This document shows positions 50,561-64,000 of a DNA stretch of 64,000 nt, in pieces; positions within the stretch are counted from its first letter, which is position 1, and each line of letters begins with the position of its first letter. The stretch covers positions 248,001-312,000 of the forward strand of contig JAUTXW010002491.1 of NCBI GenBank assembly GCA_030620095.1. Reading direction: 5' to 3'. The stretch is from Kuschelorhynchus macadamiae. Its lineage: Eukaryota; Arthropoda; Insecta; Coleoptera; Curculionidae. The notes beneath the pieces are model-generated. The model ran no database searches, was not told the origin of the DNA, and saw nothing but the letters and a program-made list of their open reading frames with translations. Position numbers and translations under genes: made by a program.

Positions 50561-53325
50561 AATCGCCACATTTACTGAATAAGGTTCAGATGACCAAGTT
50601 GGAAGAACTTTTGAGGAGAAATCAAAATGTTTTCTCTCTGTATGACAGCGACTTAGGAGAAACTAACATAGTTCAACATCGAATTAATACTGGTGATGCA
50701 GTGCCGATAAAACAGCCTCCAAGACGAATACCTTTGGCAAAGCGACATGAAGTTAATCAGATGCTTAAGGATATGGAAAAACAAGACATTATAGAACCAT
50801 CTCAAAGTCCATGGTCGTCACCAATAGTCTTAGTTAAGAAGAAAGATGGCTCCACGAGATTCTGCGTCGCCTTCCGCAGGCTCAATGACGTCACAAAGAA
50901 AGATAGCTTTCCCTTACCAAGAATTGATGATACCTTGGACACTTTAACAGGATCAAAATGGTTCTCAACCCTAGACCTGAAAAGTGGTTATTAGCAAGTT
51001 AAGCTTAATCCAGATGATAAAGAAAAGACAGCGTTTTCTACTGGGACTGGACTGTGGCAATTTAAAGTTATGCCTTTTGGATTATGCAACGTCCCAGCAA
51101 CTTTTGAACGTTTAATGGAACTGACATTACATGGAATGACATGGGAAACATGCCTAGTATATTTAGATGACATCATTATTCTTGGGAAAACATTTGAAGG
51201 TCATTTAAAGAATATTGAAGCTGTTTTCCAGAAACTAAGAATGGCTGGCTTAAAACTCAGTCCCAAAAAGTGCCAGTTTTTTCAAAAAGAAGTGAAATAT
51301 CTAGACCATGTAATTACCGAACATGGTGTAAAAACCGATCCTGAAAAGACTGAAACCATTCAAAATTGGCCAATACCAAAGGACAGACATGAACTAAGGA
51401 GTTTTCTGGGACTTTGTACGTACTACAGACGATTCATAAAAGGTTTTGCTAATATCGCTAGACCATTACATCGACTTACTGAAAGCAGTCACAGCTATGT
51501 ATGGACACAAGAATGTGGAGAAGCATTTAACAACTTGAAGCAAGCCTTGTGTAATCCTCCAGTGTTGTCATATCCTGAGCCATCCCAGATGTTTATTGTA
51601 GACACCGATGCTAGCAATGCCGCTATTGGTGGTATTTTGTCACAAGTACAAAATGGCGAAGAAAAAGTAATAGCCTATTTCAGCAAGGTTCTTTCTAAAC
51701 CTGAACGCAACTACTGTGTGACAAGGAAAGAATTACTGGCTATTGTTAAAACATTGGAGTACTTTCATAAGTACTTGTATGGGCAAAAATTCCTTTTAAG
51801 GACGGATCATGCATCACTCAAATGGTTGCTACAATTTAAGAATCCCGAAGGACAAATACAGGAATATGACTTTAAAGTTGAACATCGCAAAGGATTAAAT
51901 CATAAAAATGCTGATGCTTTATCAAGAAGACCATGCCCAGAAAGTTGTAAACATTGCAACAGACACGAGGAAAGAGAAGATCCTGACGATTTTCATTGCC
52001 GAAGAACAGCACTTCAAAGCTCTCCAGAGTTGGACTCTAAAATGTTATCCAAAGATCAGCAAGTAGACCCAGATATTGGCCCTATAATTGAACTGAAATT
52101 AGAAAATTCACCAAGACCTTGTTACCAAGAAATTGTAGCCAAATCCCAGAAATTTAAAGGATACTGGGCTTTGGTGATAAAAGACGGCCTGTTAAAAAGA
52201 ATCTGGGAAAGTTCTGATGGCAAAAATAACAAATACCAAACTATTTTGCCCTCAAAGAGAATTCCTGAAGTATTGCAAGCCGTACACAACGGTGTAGGCG
52301 GAGGACATTTTGGTGTTATGAAGACTCTTGAAAAAGTTCGAGAAAGGTTTTATTGGTTAGGAAGTCGTACAGATGTGAAAGATTGGTGCCGAACCTGCGA
52401 AGACTGCGCCGCCAGTAAAGGACCCCAAACTCGTACTCGTGGCAAAATGAAGCAGTACAACGTGGGAGCACCCTTCGAACGAATTGCCATAGATGTAGCA
52501 GGACCATTTCCAGTTAGTAAGTCTGGGAATCGCTTTGTGTTAGTAGCGATGGATTACTTCAGTAAATGGCCAGAAGTCTACGCAATACCCAATCAAGAAG
52601 CCATCACTGTCGCCGACGTACTATTTCATGAATGGATTTGCCGATATGGAATTCCAAGGGAAATACACTCCGACCAAGGCAGAAATTTTGAATCCGATGT
52701 ATTCAAAAGCTTGTGCAGCCTATTAGGAATTCATAAGACAAGAACAACACCTCTTCATCCGCAGTCAGATGGAATGGTTGAAAGATTTAATAAACTTTGG
52801 AGAACTACCTGAAAATCCAAGTTAATGAACAACAAAGTGACTGGGATAAATGTATTCAACCGTTTTTACTGGCCTATCGCTCTGCAGTTCATGAATCCAC
52901 TGGAAAAACACCTGCCAGTGTAATATTTGGATCTTATCTACAGCTTCCAGTCGACCTCTTGACTGGACGACCTCCGAACTATAAGATAACTACTACGGAT
53001 TATGCCAGCCAGGTTAGTAAACGCCTCAGAGAAATCCATGAAGAAGTCCGCCATAAATTACAGATAGAAAGCGATAGAATAAAGTCACGTTATGATCTAC
53101 GAGCCAATCACACTGGATTTACAGTCGGTGAAAAAGTTTCGTTATACAATCCAAAAAAGAACTAAGGGACGCTCGCCGAAGTTGCAGAAATCATGGGAAG
53201 GCCCGTATCGTGTAGTGACCCGACTGAATGACTTGGTATACCGGATTCAGAAAAGCTCTCATGCAAAAATGAAAGTGGTGCATCTCCATCGATTAGCCCG
53301 TTACCAAGATACCGAAGATGTTTGA
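50557..53325 (+). pseudogene. gypsy pol: RT, RNase H, integrase
   Basis: RT blocks: QSPWSSPIVLVKKKDGSTRF, FSTLDLKSGY, MPFGLCNVPATFERLM and the YLDD box in LVYLDDIIILG. An in-frame TAG sits at 50992-50994. RNase H follows with FIVDTDASNAAIGGIL, RKELLAIVKTLEYF and RTDHASLKWL. Integrase has the HHCC zinc region (GGGHFGVMKTL ... CRTCEDC) and the catalytic D, D, E in IDVAGPFP, HSDQGRNFES and QSDGMVERF. A frameshift at about 52795 leads to the integrase C-terminal part and a second at about 53150 to the GPY/F-like end (WEGPYRVVTRLNDLVYRIQ) finishing at 53325. Several lesions make it non-functional. The last two lesions are shared with the inverted copy at 55.7-56.7 kb. Confidence 0.93.
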
Positions 53326-53341
53326 TCGGGACGATCAACTC

Positions 53342-53355
53342 TGGGAAGGGGGTAA
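53342..53355 (+). other. polypurine tract
   Basis: TGGGAAGGGGGTAA directly before the 3' LTR, the expected plus-strand primer of LTR elements. Confidence 0.8.
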
Positions 53356-54057
<702 letters not shown>

Positions 54058-54252
54058 GGTTTCCCAATAAGAACGCTCGATCTTTGGCAACAACGCATTA
54101 CAAATTCCAAAGTCACACAAACGTTATCTTTGGCAGAAGTATTCAGTTGGCCTTGCCATTTATTATGGAGCGGAACACAATTCAACAACGTGTCGAAATC
54201 GTCAAAATTTATCATCAAAACCGATGTTCCATTCGGCAAACGTTCCGTGCAC

Positions 54253-54960
54253 AAAATCCAGGGGAGTCAAATCGCACGATCTGGGCGACCAGTTGACGTC
54301 GCCATTTCGCGATATAACACAACCCTCGAACTGCTCACGCAATAACGTAATTGTATCATTTGCAGTATGGCAGGGTGCACCGTCTTGTTGAAACCACGTG
54401 TTTTTCAGAGTCATAAGACCCACTATAGGCCAAACAAATGTTCTTATCATAGCCCTGTACCGCTCACCGTTGACAGTAAGTGCGACTCCTTCTTCATTTT
54501 CGAAAAAATAAGGACCAATTGTTCTAGCGCCTAGTTAGCGAATTCACGCCGCTGTCTATGGTCGTTGGTCTTTAATTAATTGATTGCACCTTATATGGGT
54601 GAAGCGATAAGTCATGATGCAGGATTCGCCAGGTTGACATCCGCGAAAGCCCAAGTTCTTGAGCACGACGAGGAATAGACTGTCGTGGATTCTCATGCAC
54701 ACTTTCCCGAACGGCAGCAATAGTTTCAGCGGATCTTACTTTTCGCTGACGTATATGTATTGTCCGATCTTCCACCGAACCAGTTTGTTCAAATTTTTCC
54801 ATTAGACGACGAATTGTGGACTCTGCAGGACGACCATCGGCACCATAAATTGGACGAAGTGCACGGAACGTTTGCCGAATGGAACATCGGTTTTGATGAT
54901 AAATTTTGACGATTTAGACACGTTGTTGAATTGTGTACCGCTCCAAAATAAATGTCAAGG
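54253..54960 (-). pseudogene. mariner transposase body in inverted segment
   Basis: Minus strand. The N-terminal part from about 54950 has the first HTH (QRV-IVKIYHQNRCSIRQTFRA), then PIYGADGRPAESTIRRLMEK and the second HTH (54802-54572: QSIPRRAQELGLSRMSTWRI). A gap removes the first catalytic Asp region. Then IGPYFFENEEGVALTVNGER, the second Asp in FQQDGAPCHTA and the third in RSCDLTPLDF (41 residues apart by count). The frame then crosses the rearrangement junction at 54252 into antisense of the element's own 5' end. Confidence 0.85.
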
Positions 54961-55052
54961 TCAACTGAATACTTCTGCCAAAGATAATGTTTGTGTGACT
55001 TTGGAATTTGTAATGCGTTGTTGCTAAAGATCGAGCGTTCTTATTGGGAAAC

Positions 55053-56685
<1,633 letters not shown>

Positions 56686-56686
<1 letters not shown>

Positions 56687-57006
56687 GCCATACTGCAAAT
56701 GATACAATTACGTTATTGCGTGAGCAGTTCGAGGGTTGTGTTATATCGCGAAATGCCGACGTCAACTGGTCGCCCAGATCGTGCGATTTGACTCCCCTGG
56801 ATTTTCTTCTCTGGGGTTTCCTTAAATCTCGTGTCTATGCCGATAAGCCACGGACGGTTGACGCCCTAAAAGCCAACATCAGGCGAGAAATTGCTGCGAT
56901 TGAACCACATTTGTTCAATCGTGTCATCGAAAATTGGACTCACAGAATTCGTCTCACCAGGCAAAGCCGCGGCGGACGTTTAAGTGACATAATTTTTAAA
57001 ACATAA
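56686..57006 (+). pseudogene. mariner transposase C-terminal half
   Basis: Begins at the gypsy/mariner junction. CHTANDTITLLREQFEGCVI, RSCDLTPLDFLLWGFLKSRV and the C-terminal helices follow, ending GGRLSDIIFKT with a stop at about 57006, 107 bp before the right TIR. The first 120 bp (56686-56805) duplicate 54253-54372 in inverse orientation. Confidence 0.88.
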
Positions 57007-57110
57007 TGTAACTACATATGCTGTACAATAAATATAAAATTATGCCAGTTTTATTTATACATGTTTTTTTATTAAACTTCAAAGACCGAGCGTTCTTATT
57101 GGGAAACCCT

Positions 57111-57276
<166 letters not shown>

Positions 57277-57319
57277 GAAAAGAGATAATGCATTTTTATA
57301 ATCTATTGCATCTAAGATT

Positions 57320-58357
57320 TTTGAAAGCAGTTAGTATCATAGTAGGAATAAGTTCTAAGTAGTTCGTCACCTTTTTATTGCTCAGAAAGTTCTTCATCAC
57401 TAGAACAATAGCATTCCACGCTTCCATTTCCACTTTTTTCATATAATTTTCAAACTGTGGATCTCAGATGAGTTTACGGATCTGGAGACTATCAAAGATA
57501 ATATGTTTCAACTTCTCAATGGGGTCAATCCTGGAAAAGCCTAGCCCAAGTAAGTGAAGCATTCTCAATCACTATCCAGAGCTTTGATGAACTGTTCCTT
57601 CAAGCTTGGCAGATGTGCAGCAATGAAGACTATCATTTCTCGAATCACTAAGCGTTGTTGCTGATATTCAAAGATCTACCAAGCACCGATTCCTCCCATA
57701 CAGGCCAGTCTTTTTTAGGTACTGTTGAGAACTGTCCCTGCTATCCCACATGCACAGAAACTATAGATACTTAGTTTACCTCGACTGTTGTCCCAACAAA
57801 AGTTAATCATCTTCAGGTTAACACAAATCTGCCACTCAGGCTGATCATAAAGAATTTTGTCCAGCACCTACTATACTGCTTTATAGTTCTTCTTCAATAT
57901 AGTGGTAAGCGAAAGGTACAGAGACGTACTGATTATCGTTATGCAGCAATACACATTTCAGTGATCGCGTGCTACTGTCAATGAATAGTCTTCAATTTTT
58001 GGATTTGTTCTAAGGCACTTCAAGCTTGTGCAGAAGCTCGCCAATGTCTATACAGTATACCAGAAGAGGGCTCTCTTCTTCTTTTGAGAAACAATGGAGG
58101 GACTTTTGATGTGTGTTGCGATAGAAGGTAATGCGAAGACTGTTCAATAGGGTTTTTTAATATTGATGCCGATACTGATTCATGCCAGCAGATAATTTTG
58201 ACAAGCTGAGATCATCATTGAGCTCCTCTTGAGAATAAATAATTGGGGCACCATAATTAACATCTAAATATCCTTCTTCACTTTCTTCAATTCTAAAGGA
58301 ATCTTCGTTAGTAATGTCAGGAAGTTCTCCAATGAGCGGTGCTGCAATTAATTTCAT
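57320..58357 (-). pseudogene. remnant of a multi-copy insect protein family
   Basis: Minus strand. The start (58357-58157) has ITNEDSFRIEESEEGYLDVN, then YGAPIIYSQEELNDDLSLSK. Further on (about 57860-57700) EWQICVNLKMINFLLGQQSR and FLCMWDSRDSSQQYLKKTG appear in frames broken by stops. I recognise the LDVNYGAPIIYSQEELNDL, GQQ.G.TK.PCFLC.WDSR and H..LGL.KQF patterns as those of an uncharacterised family that occurs in many copies in arthropod genomes, probably spread with a mobile element. Its function is unknown to me. Confidence 0.55.
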
Positions 58358-58579
58358 TACAATAAGCTCGACAATGAGCTGTAACTATAGCGATATTAGA
58401 ATGCAAGTTTTGACAGAAATTATTGTTAATTGTTGTCGATTATTGTCAGATTCTTCGGTCGCGGTGAAGTTATTTCGTTGAGAAATCGGCACCTAAGTGG
58501 CATATCAGTGATAATGACTTGATCAATTGCTGAAAGAGTGGAAATCATTTCTCTTTTTTTCGAATAATGAAAATGCTAA

Positions 58580-59545
58580 TAGAATTCCCGAAGTCTTTAA
58601 TCATTTGACAATTGCATCGAAAGTACATTTTGGAGACTCAGTCAGTAGCTAATAAAAAACATGAAATGGAATATTCCGTTGTAAATGAAGCTGCAGGTGT
58701 GGTGATCTTAGGGCACGTTGTTTAAGATCCTACATTAAGTACAAGAAAATTGACAACAGTATCTGATGTTAAGAGAAGCAGCATTCACGCGGTATTAAAA
58801 AAAAACACAAGTTTCATATTTTCAAAATACCTCTTGCAGGAATTTAACGAAGACGATTTTGATAGGCGATTATAATTTTGTGAAATTATGACTGAACGGG
58901 TAAGAAATAATCAGCACTTAATTTTCAATGTATGTTTTACTGACGAATGTTCTTTTTTCCTAAACGGTATGGTGAATCGTCACAACTGTCATTATTGGTT
59001 TGATGCAAATCCTAGAATATTTCGTGAGCTGTCATCCGAAGAACCTGAATGTTTGGGCTGGAATTTTTAGTAATCATTTAATAGGTTTTTTTACCTGGCA
59101 ATTCAACAGGAAAAATGCATCTGGAATTATTAGAAAATGTATTCGGCATTGGTAAAGATAGTTGAAAATGATGATAAGTATATGAAAAACTATTTAATAT
59201 TCTAGAAAGACGTTGCGCCACCCCACTGTGCACTGCTTGTTCGTTAGTATTTAGACCAAGCGCTTTCAAGACAATAGATCGGAAGGAGCGGAGCTATCGA
59301 GTGGCCCCCACGTTCTCCGGATTTGAGCTCGTTAGATTTTTTATGGAGCCATTTAAAAATTAAAATTATTCTGGGGAACCTACAGCAACGGATAATTGAT
59401 GAATGAACTTTAATTAGCTCCTGTATTTGCTAGGTAGACAGTAGCGGCGTAAAACGGGTTATTATCTACATAAAGTTACTTCTAAAATCAAAATCACTCG
59501 ATCCCTCATTCCATTTAAAATTATAGAGATACTTATCATAGTGCT
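58580..59545 (+). pseudogene. mariner transposase remnant with 3' flank
   Basis: Plus strand. The second HTH region (SSIHAVLKKN, about 58770) precedes EFNEDDFDRRL and the frame 58888-59070: MTERVRNNQHLIFNVCFTDE, CSFFLNGMVNRHNCHYWFDA, with the first catalytic Asp in CFTDECSFF. After frameshifts there are a KDVAPPHCALLVR-like stretch (second-Asp region), IGRSGAIEWPPRSPDLSSLD with the third Asp, and FFMEPFKN. The 3' flank matches the minus-strand remnant at 47.0-47.3 kb. Same DD41D-like layout as the element at 7.3 kb, but more decayed. Confidence 0.75.
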
Positions 59546-60095
59546 GTATCATCATAATGTGATGCCAAGCGAAAATGCCAAAAAAGTGTTTTCCCCTAAA
59601 ATCAAAACTCGATGGGTACGGGCATTTTTTCGTAAATGACCTAGATTGCCCAAAATTGGTTCTGTTTCATTTTCAAATAGCCACCTGTATTGTAGATAAC
59701 GCTCTAATAAGCCACACATTGTTTACCACGGCACAGCTGCGGTCTTCTGTAATGCAGTAACCTTTTTATTTCACATTATGAAGTTATGTATTATATTTTA
59801 CCACGATGCAGTGAATCCTCCTTCTGTTAAGCGGTAAGCAATAAAACTGAAATAATAATGCAAGAATAGTTAGCATGCTTATACAATATAATGAGTTTTA
59901 ATTTTAGATAATTTATTGAGTAAAATTAGATCATACTTGAAAAATTAACTTATTATCTTTTTATATAACCAGTTAAGAAGGTGGTATTTTTGTGAGGAGT
60001 GAATTTCTTCGGAAAAAGCGTAGCGAGTTTCCAAAAAGTAACACAAATTACACCAAATCTTGTTTTGTACCGTGTTTCATACAAATTTTGTTCAT
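59546..60095. other. AT-rich DNA, nothing recognised
   Basis: The short plus frame at 59575-59760 has no recognisable domain. Confidence 0.35.
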
Positions 60096-60100
60096 ATTTT

Positions 60101-60284
60101 TTCTACGGGCGTGCGAAAAGTAACATTTTTCACACACATTTCAATCTGAAAGATATCATTTTAGGTGCTAGTGTGAAAAGCGCTTTATATTTTGCTCTAG
60201 GGTGAAAAGTGTTTACATCTCACAGTAGTGCGAAAAACACATTGAAATGGATGTGAAAATGTCACTTTTCGCACGCTCATAGAA
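60101..60284. mobile_element. small MITE-like inverted repeat
   Basis: Arms 60101-60145 and 60241-60284 share 'gcgtgcgaaaagt-acattt' and 'cacac-catttcaa' in inverted orientation around a 95-bp centre that itself repeats 'gtgaaaag'. No gene. Confidence 0.6.
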
Positions 60285-60685
60285 TAAATCTTGTATGATA
60301 TTCATGCGAGAATTGCATTTAAAGCACTCATCTGAACAGTGAAACTTGTTTCGCTCATTCCGCAAACTTATATATGCCTTAAACATGCACTTTTACATTA
60401 CTATCATAAATAGCTGTTTTTAGATTGACAGATAGATAGGCACAGGGAATTCCCTAGCGAATATACCGTACTATGTAAAGGAGGGGGGGAATAATTATTT
60501 TAAAAAATATAGTCCGAGTAGAAAAATAAGCATTTATTTTATAAAGTGAAGTAAAAGGTCTACCATGTATTTTTGTTTCGTGTTTTTGATTGTTCTTCTT
60601 TACTTTTATAAGAAATGCTTTCTAACTCTGTACCGTGGAAACATTTTAGCCCAAACATGGATTAAATTAACCTATTCTTTAATAT
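60285..60685. other. AT-rich DNA, nothing recognised
   Basis: No feature seen. Confidence 0.4.
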
Positions 60686-60689
60686 CAAT

Positions 60690-61400
60690 AAAAATGAGTT
60701 TACAGGAGTCCCTGGATATATGAGAATAACCTTGTAACATATTGATAAAAATCCAATATGGCGAAGGCCTAGTCAAATTATTACTAAAAAACCACTATGG
60801 CGAAACAAAATGGCGTCCTAATAAAATATCGTTGCTTAATAAAATATTTAAAAATTCAAATTCGAAAAAACTATTTAACAAATGGATTTCAAATTTTGTA
60901 CAAGAATTAATTATGGTATAGAGATGAACTGGTAAAATTGTGATACGAATTCAAGATGGCGGAACAGAATGACTGCCAAATGAAATGTGTGGAGTTGTAA
61001 AAAAAATTGCAGGTTTGACATTTCTTTACGTTTTAGCGTCCCTAGTTGCCAGAAAATATGTACTCTTAATTCCATGTGTCTATCTGTAGATCTTTCCGTT
61101 TGTCTTCGCGGCCTAGTTAAAAACTACTTACTCTATTGACTTCAAATTTTGGTCACAAATTAAGGTTATGTAGGAATGACCTGGTATTATTTTGGTAAAA
61201 ATTCATTTTTAGGCAGCTATTAAGTATGATATAAAGGTAAATTGTAATACGAATTTAAGACGGAAAAATAATATTGCGGTCAAATAAAATGTCTAAAAAA
61301 TCAATGTATTTAATCTCTTATTCAATTTATTTAATATCTTGCAGCAAAAGAGAGATTAGCTGGTACTAAATTCAAAATGATGATACAAAATGGCGGTCTT
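60690..61400 (+). repeat. R1 dispersed repeat
   Basis: Contains 'aatatggcgaaggcctag', 'ctatggcgaaacaaaatggc', 'attcaagatggcgg', the leader 'acgttttagcgtccctag' and 'gcggcctagttaaaaactac', in R1 order. Confidence 0.65.
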
Positions 61401-62075
61401 ATAAAATGAAAACACAAAACATACCATCTTAAAAATCATCCACCATAAAATTCAGATAGATTGATGTCTATGTAATTTACTAAACAAAATTTGAAAACAG
61501 CCAGGGCAGGAAGGCGAATAAATAACTTTTTCAGTGCACAAAAGAAATTTCATGATTTGTCATTAATTTTAACGGATGTCTCTTGTTAGCAAACAAAATG
61601 ACAATGCTAAAGCAATGTTTAATGAAGTGCCTTTACCAAGCAAAAAAAGTAACAAGTATCACCTTGATTTTTTCTGGTGGTGACTGTGCGATTCAGCATC
61701 GTTTTGTCGTTTAAATAAGGTTTTTTGAAATATAATTAAGATTCTCATTTAAGTTAAATGTGCAATTAAAAAGAGTGTCTGTAGCAAAAAGTAATCGACT
61801 TACTTTAAAACTACTACCAATAAAACAATACATTAATTAAAAGTTATTTCGAAGTCCGATATCAATTTTAATAAAAATGAATATTTAAACCCGTTTAAAA
61901 AAATCGTTTTATAAATTAGATTAAACTACTGGATAATTAATTGTGATAAAGAAAGCAAACGTGATCATATATAAAATAGTGATTAATAAAATAAACAGAA
62001 CTTTTATCATGCAATATTATTCTTAATGTTCATAATAACTTGAACACTTCTTTAAAAGAACGGTCTTAATAATCG
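61401..62075. other. AT-rich DNA, nothing recognised
   Basis: No feature seen between two R1 copies of opposite orientation. Confidence 0.35.
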
Positions 62076-62079
62076 GGGC

Positions 62080-62905
62080 CAAAACTTAAAAATTTCTGGA
62101 AAAATTGGTAAATTTCCTTTACCGAAAGCTTCCCTCATTATGAATTTTTCTCTTTATTAGGAATAGAGAAGTGTGATGACTCAATTTAACTAATATTTTT
62201 TTATTGAACGCTATTTTGTTCCACCGTTTTGTATTATTTCCAAAATTTTACAAGTCCATGCTAAGTTTGATTTTAAATAAATTGAATAAATAGTTTTTAC
62301 AGTGATACATCGACATTTTGTTCCGCCATGCTGATTTCGTACCAGTTTATTTCTATACCACATTTAATTTTTCTGCAAAACTTAAAGTCGATGGAATAAG
62401 AAGATTTTTACGTTAATTTTTTAAACATTTCGTTGGGCCACCTTTTAGTTTCGCCATGTTGAATTCGTACCACAAATTTATCAGTTTATCTCTATTCCAC
62501 ACTGAAAGCTTGCACAAAACTTTTAAATTAATCTAGTAACTAGTTTTTTCAGGCTCGTTTTTTTGAATAATTTATTAAACCGCCATTTTGTTTCGCCATC
62601 TTAGACTCGTACCAAAATTTTGCCAGTTAATTCCTACATAGTACTTGATTTTTGTACAAAATTTAAGGGAAATTGGAAAAGTAGATCTTTAGTTTTTTAT
62701 AACATTTTATTAGGCCGCCATTTTGTTTAGACATACTCGATTTTCACCGAAATGTTGACCAAAATTTGAAGACAATGGGGTAAGTAGTTTTTTAGCTATT
62801 CCGCGAACAGACAGAAAGAGCGACGGAATTGAGAAAATATGTTTTTCGGCGTCTAGGGACTTTGAAACGTAAAGATTTGATTATAATGCTTCCCTTTTAC
62901 GAGGA
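62080..62905 (-). repeat. R1 dispersed repeat, inverse copy
   Basis: Reverse orientation. The conserved right end ('ggtaaatttcctttaccg') is at about 62110. Four units with 'gccattttgtttcgccat' and 'ccagttaattcctac' follow, then the leader 'gcgaacagacagaaag', 'gacggaattgag' and 'ctagggac', ending ACGAGGAAGTAA at about 62900. Confidence 0.7.
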
Positions 62906-64000
62906 AGTAATATTATCCAAGCCTATTAACCTCATCATTAATTCAATAATTATAAAGTTGTTGTATAAAAAGTCCCAAAATTAGAAAAAAAATCAAGATC
63001 AACCTTCATATCTTTTATTTGGCTGAACACCTTGCTCTTTCGCTAGACTTATAAAGTTTGAAAATACCCCGACCTACAGTTGCGTTTTTTTTCTACTGTA
63101 AACAGATAAAAAGTTTCCATACAGAAAAAACTATTTTATTTTTACCTACTTAGGTGACAAAATGCCTATTTAGCTGCAACAAATATGGGGAATGATGTCC
63201 AGATAAAATACTGCCACATGATAGAACATTTTTGTGGGTATCAAGAAGTACGAGAAACAGAAAACGTAATTCCAGCAAACTAATTCTAATAAATTATAAT
63301 TTGCGGGATCATATATAACATTATTAGTGTGCCGTCGTGGTGAAAAACGATATATACAATAAAAATTTTGATCAGTCGTTGCCGTGATGTTTGTTAGTGT
63401 GTTGTGTTTGGTGTAAAATTACAAAACTTGTAAGTGTTTTCTATTGTATAAGTTTTATTTATTCGAAAGGATTGGTTTCAACGTCAATTATTCATAAGTT
63501 TTTTTTAGAACATTTAGACGACAAAAATTTAAAATAAAATTCGTTAATCGAATACAAAAATCTAATACATCTAGCGATTAAATTAACAAACCGGACTGCG
63601 CTTAGAGAATCCCTTTGTTGTTGCCTCCCTGTTATGTAGGATTTGTTTCCCTAAATGGCATATAATTTTACCTTTTAAAATATTTACTCTCATTTTCCTT
63701 TCACCCTGCGTCGAAAGTTTAATAATATGTATCAAGTCACCACAGATAACGCAAAGCATGTCGCAAGAATTGCAAGATTTAGCCTAGAAGTTAAGATGAA
63801 GGATTTAAGAAAAGGTTATATCAAAATGAAGTCGAGATTATACAAACAGTAGTCAGGAAATGAGATTGCAGCCAAAAAGTGTATCTATATTATTCGGAGA
63901 ACCTTTCACAGAAAATAAAATATCTAGATGTAAATATCGGCGCTAAGTTAAGTTTGAGTCTCATATTGATATGATGATGTAAAAGAAACATACACCTAAG
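62906..64000. other. AT-rich DNA, nothing recognised
   Basis: A GT-rich patch at 63350-63440, with a donor-like GTAAGTG near 63430, could be a non-coding first exon. There is not enough to call it. Confidence 0.25.

Overview
The window is strongly AT-rich eukaryotic nuclear DNA, most likely from an insect. The transposon repertoire (mariner, pogo, Crypton-I-like, Penelope-like, jockey/CR1-like non-LTR, Ty3/gypsy) would fit a beetle, but the sequence alone does not prove the order. No complete host gene is recognisable. Most of what can be identified is mobile-element sequence in different stages of decay, separated by AT-rich DNA in which I recognise nothing. Four short stretches look like single host-type exons and are reported at low confidence.

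Layout. 0.8-2.0 kb: fossil Crypton tyrosine recombinase. 2.3-5.6 kb: repeat R1 copy, mariner remnant, non-LTR reverse-transcriptase remnant, R2 repeat. 5.7-12.4 kb: a run of (TA)n arrays separating a near-intact mariner (one stop codon, 113-bp TIRs) and a pogo element with repeated subterminal motifs. 12.4-19.3 kb: dispersed repeats, a MITE, a LINE 3' end, a long R1 copy and a possible first exon. 19.7-23.3 kb: a non-LTR retrotransposon (minus strand) interrupted by a Penelope-like element (PLE) with a 14-bp target duplication, inverted 444-bp terminal copies, a hammerhead-like motif and a tRNA-Gly-like segment. 24.9-33.3 kb: R1 copies, one with a nested 5'-truncated LINE and one with a nested foldback; a degenerate tandem array; a foldback element whose arms are 30-bp tandem repeats; a triple TATCGATA cluster. 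33.3-47.4 kb: sparse, with mariner scraps, a 320-bp near-perfect hairpin, (TA)n arrays and a second, better hammerhead candidate. 47.9-53.8 kb: a full-length but disabled Ty3/gypsy element whose LTRs carry two heat-shock-element-like arrays. 53.8-57.1 kb: a mariner and the gypsy 3' end rearranged into an inverted duplication with arms of about 1.83 kb. 57.3-64 kb: remnant of a multi-copy insect protein family, another mariner, a small MITE and two R1 copies.

The elements do not work together as a pathway. They record a nesting history: (TA)n tracts border most of the DNA transposons and both gypsy LTRs, elements insert into elements, and one locus was duplicated by an apparent double template switch. 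The most unusual items are the gypsy/mariner inverted duplication, the PLE with its ribozyme-like motifs, the heat-shock-element-bearing LTRs and the tandem-armed foldback element.
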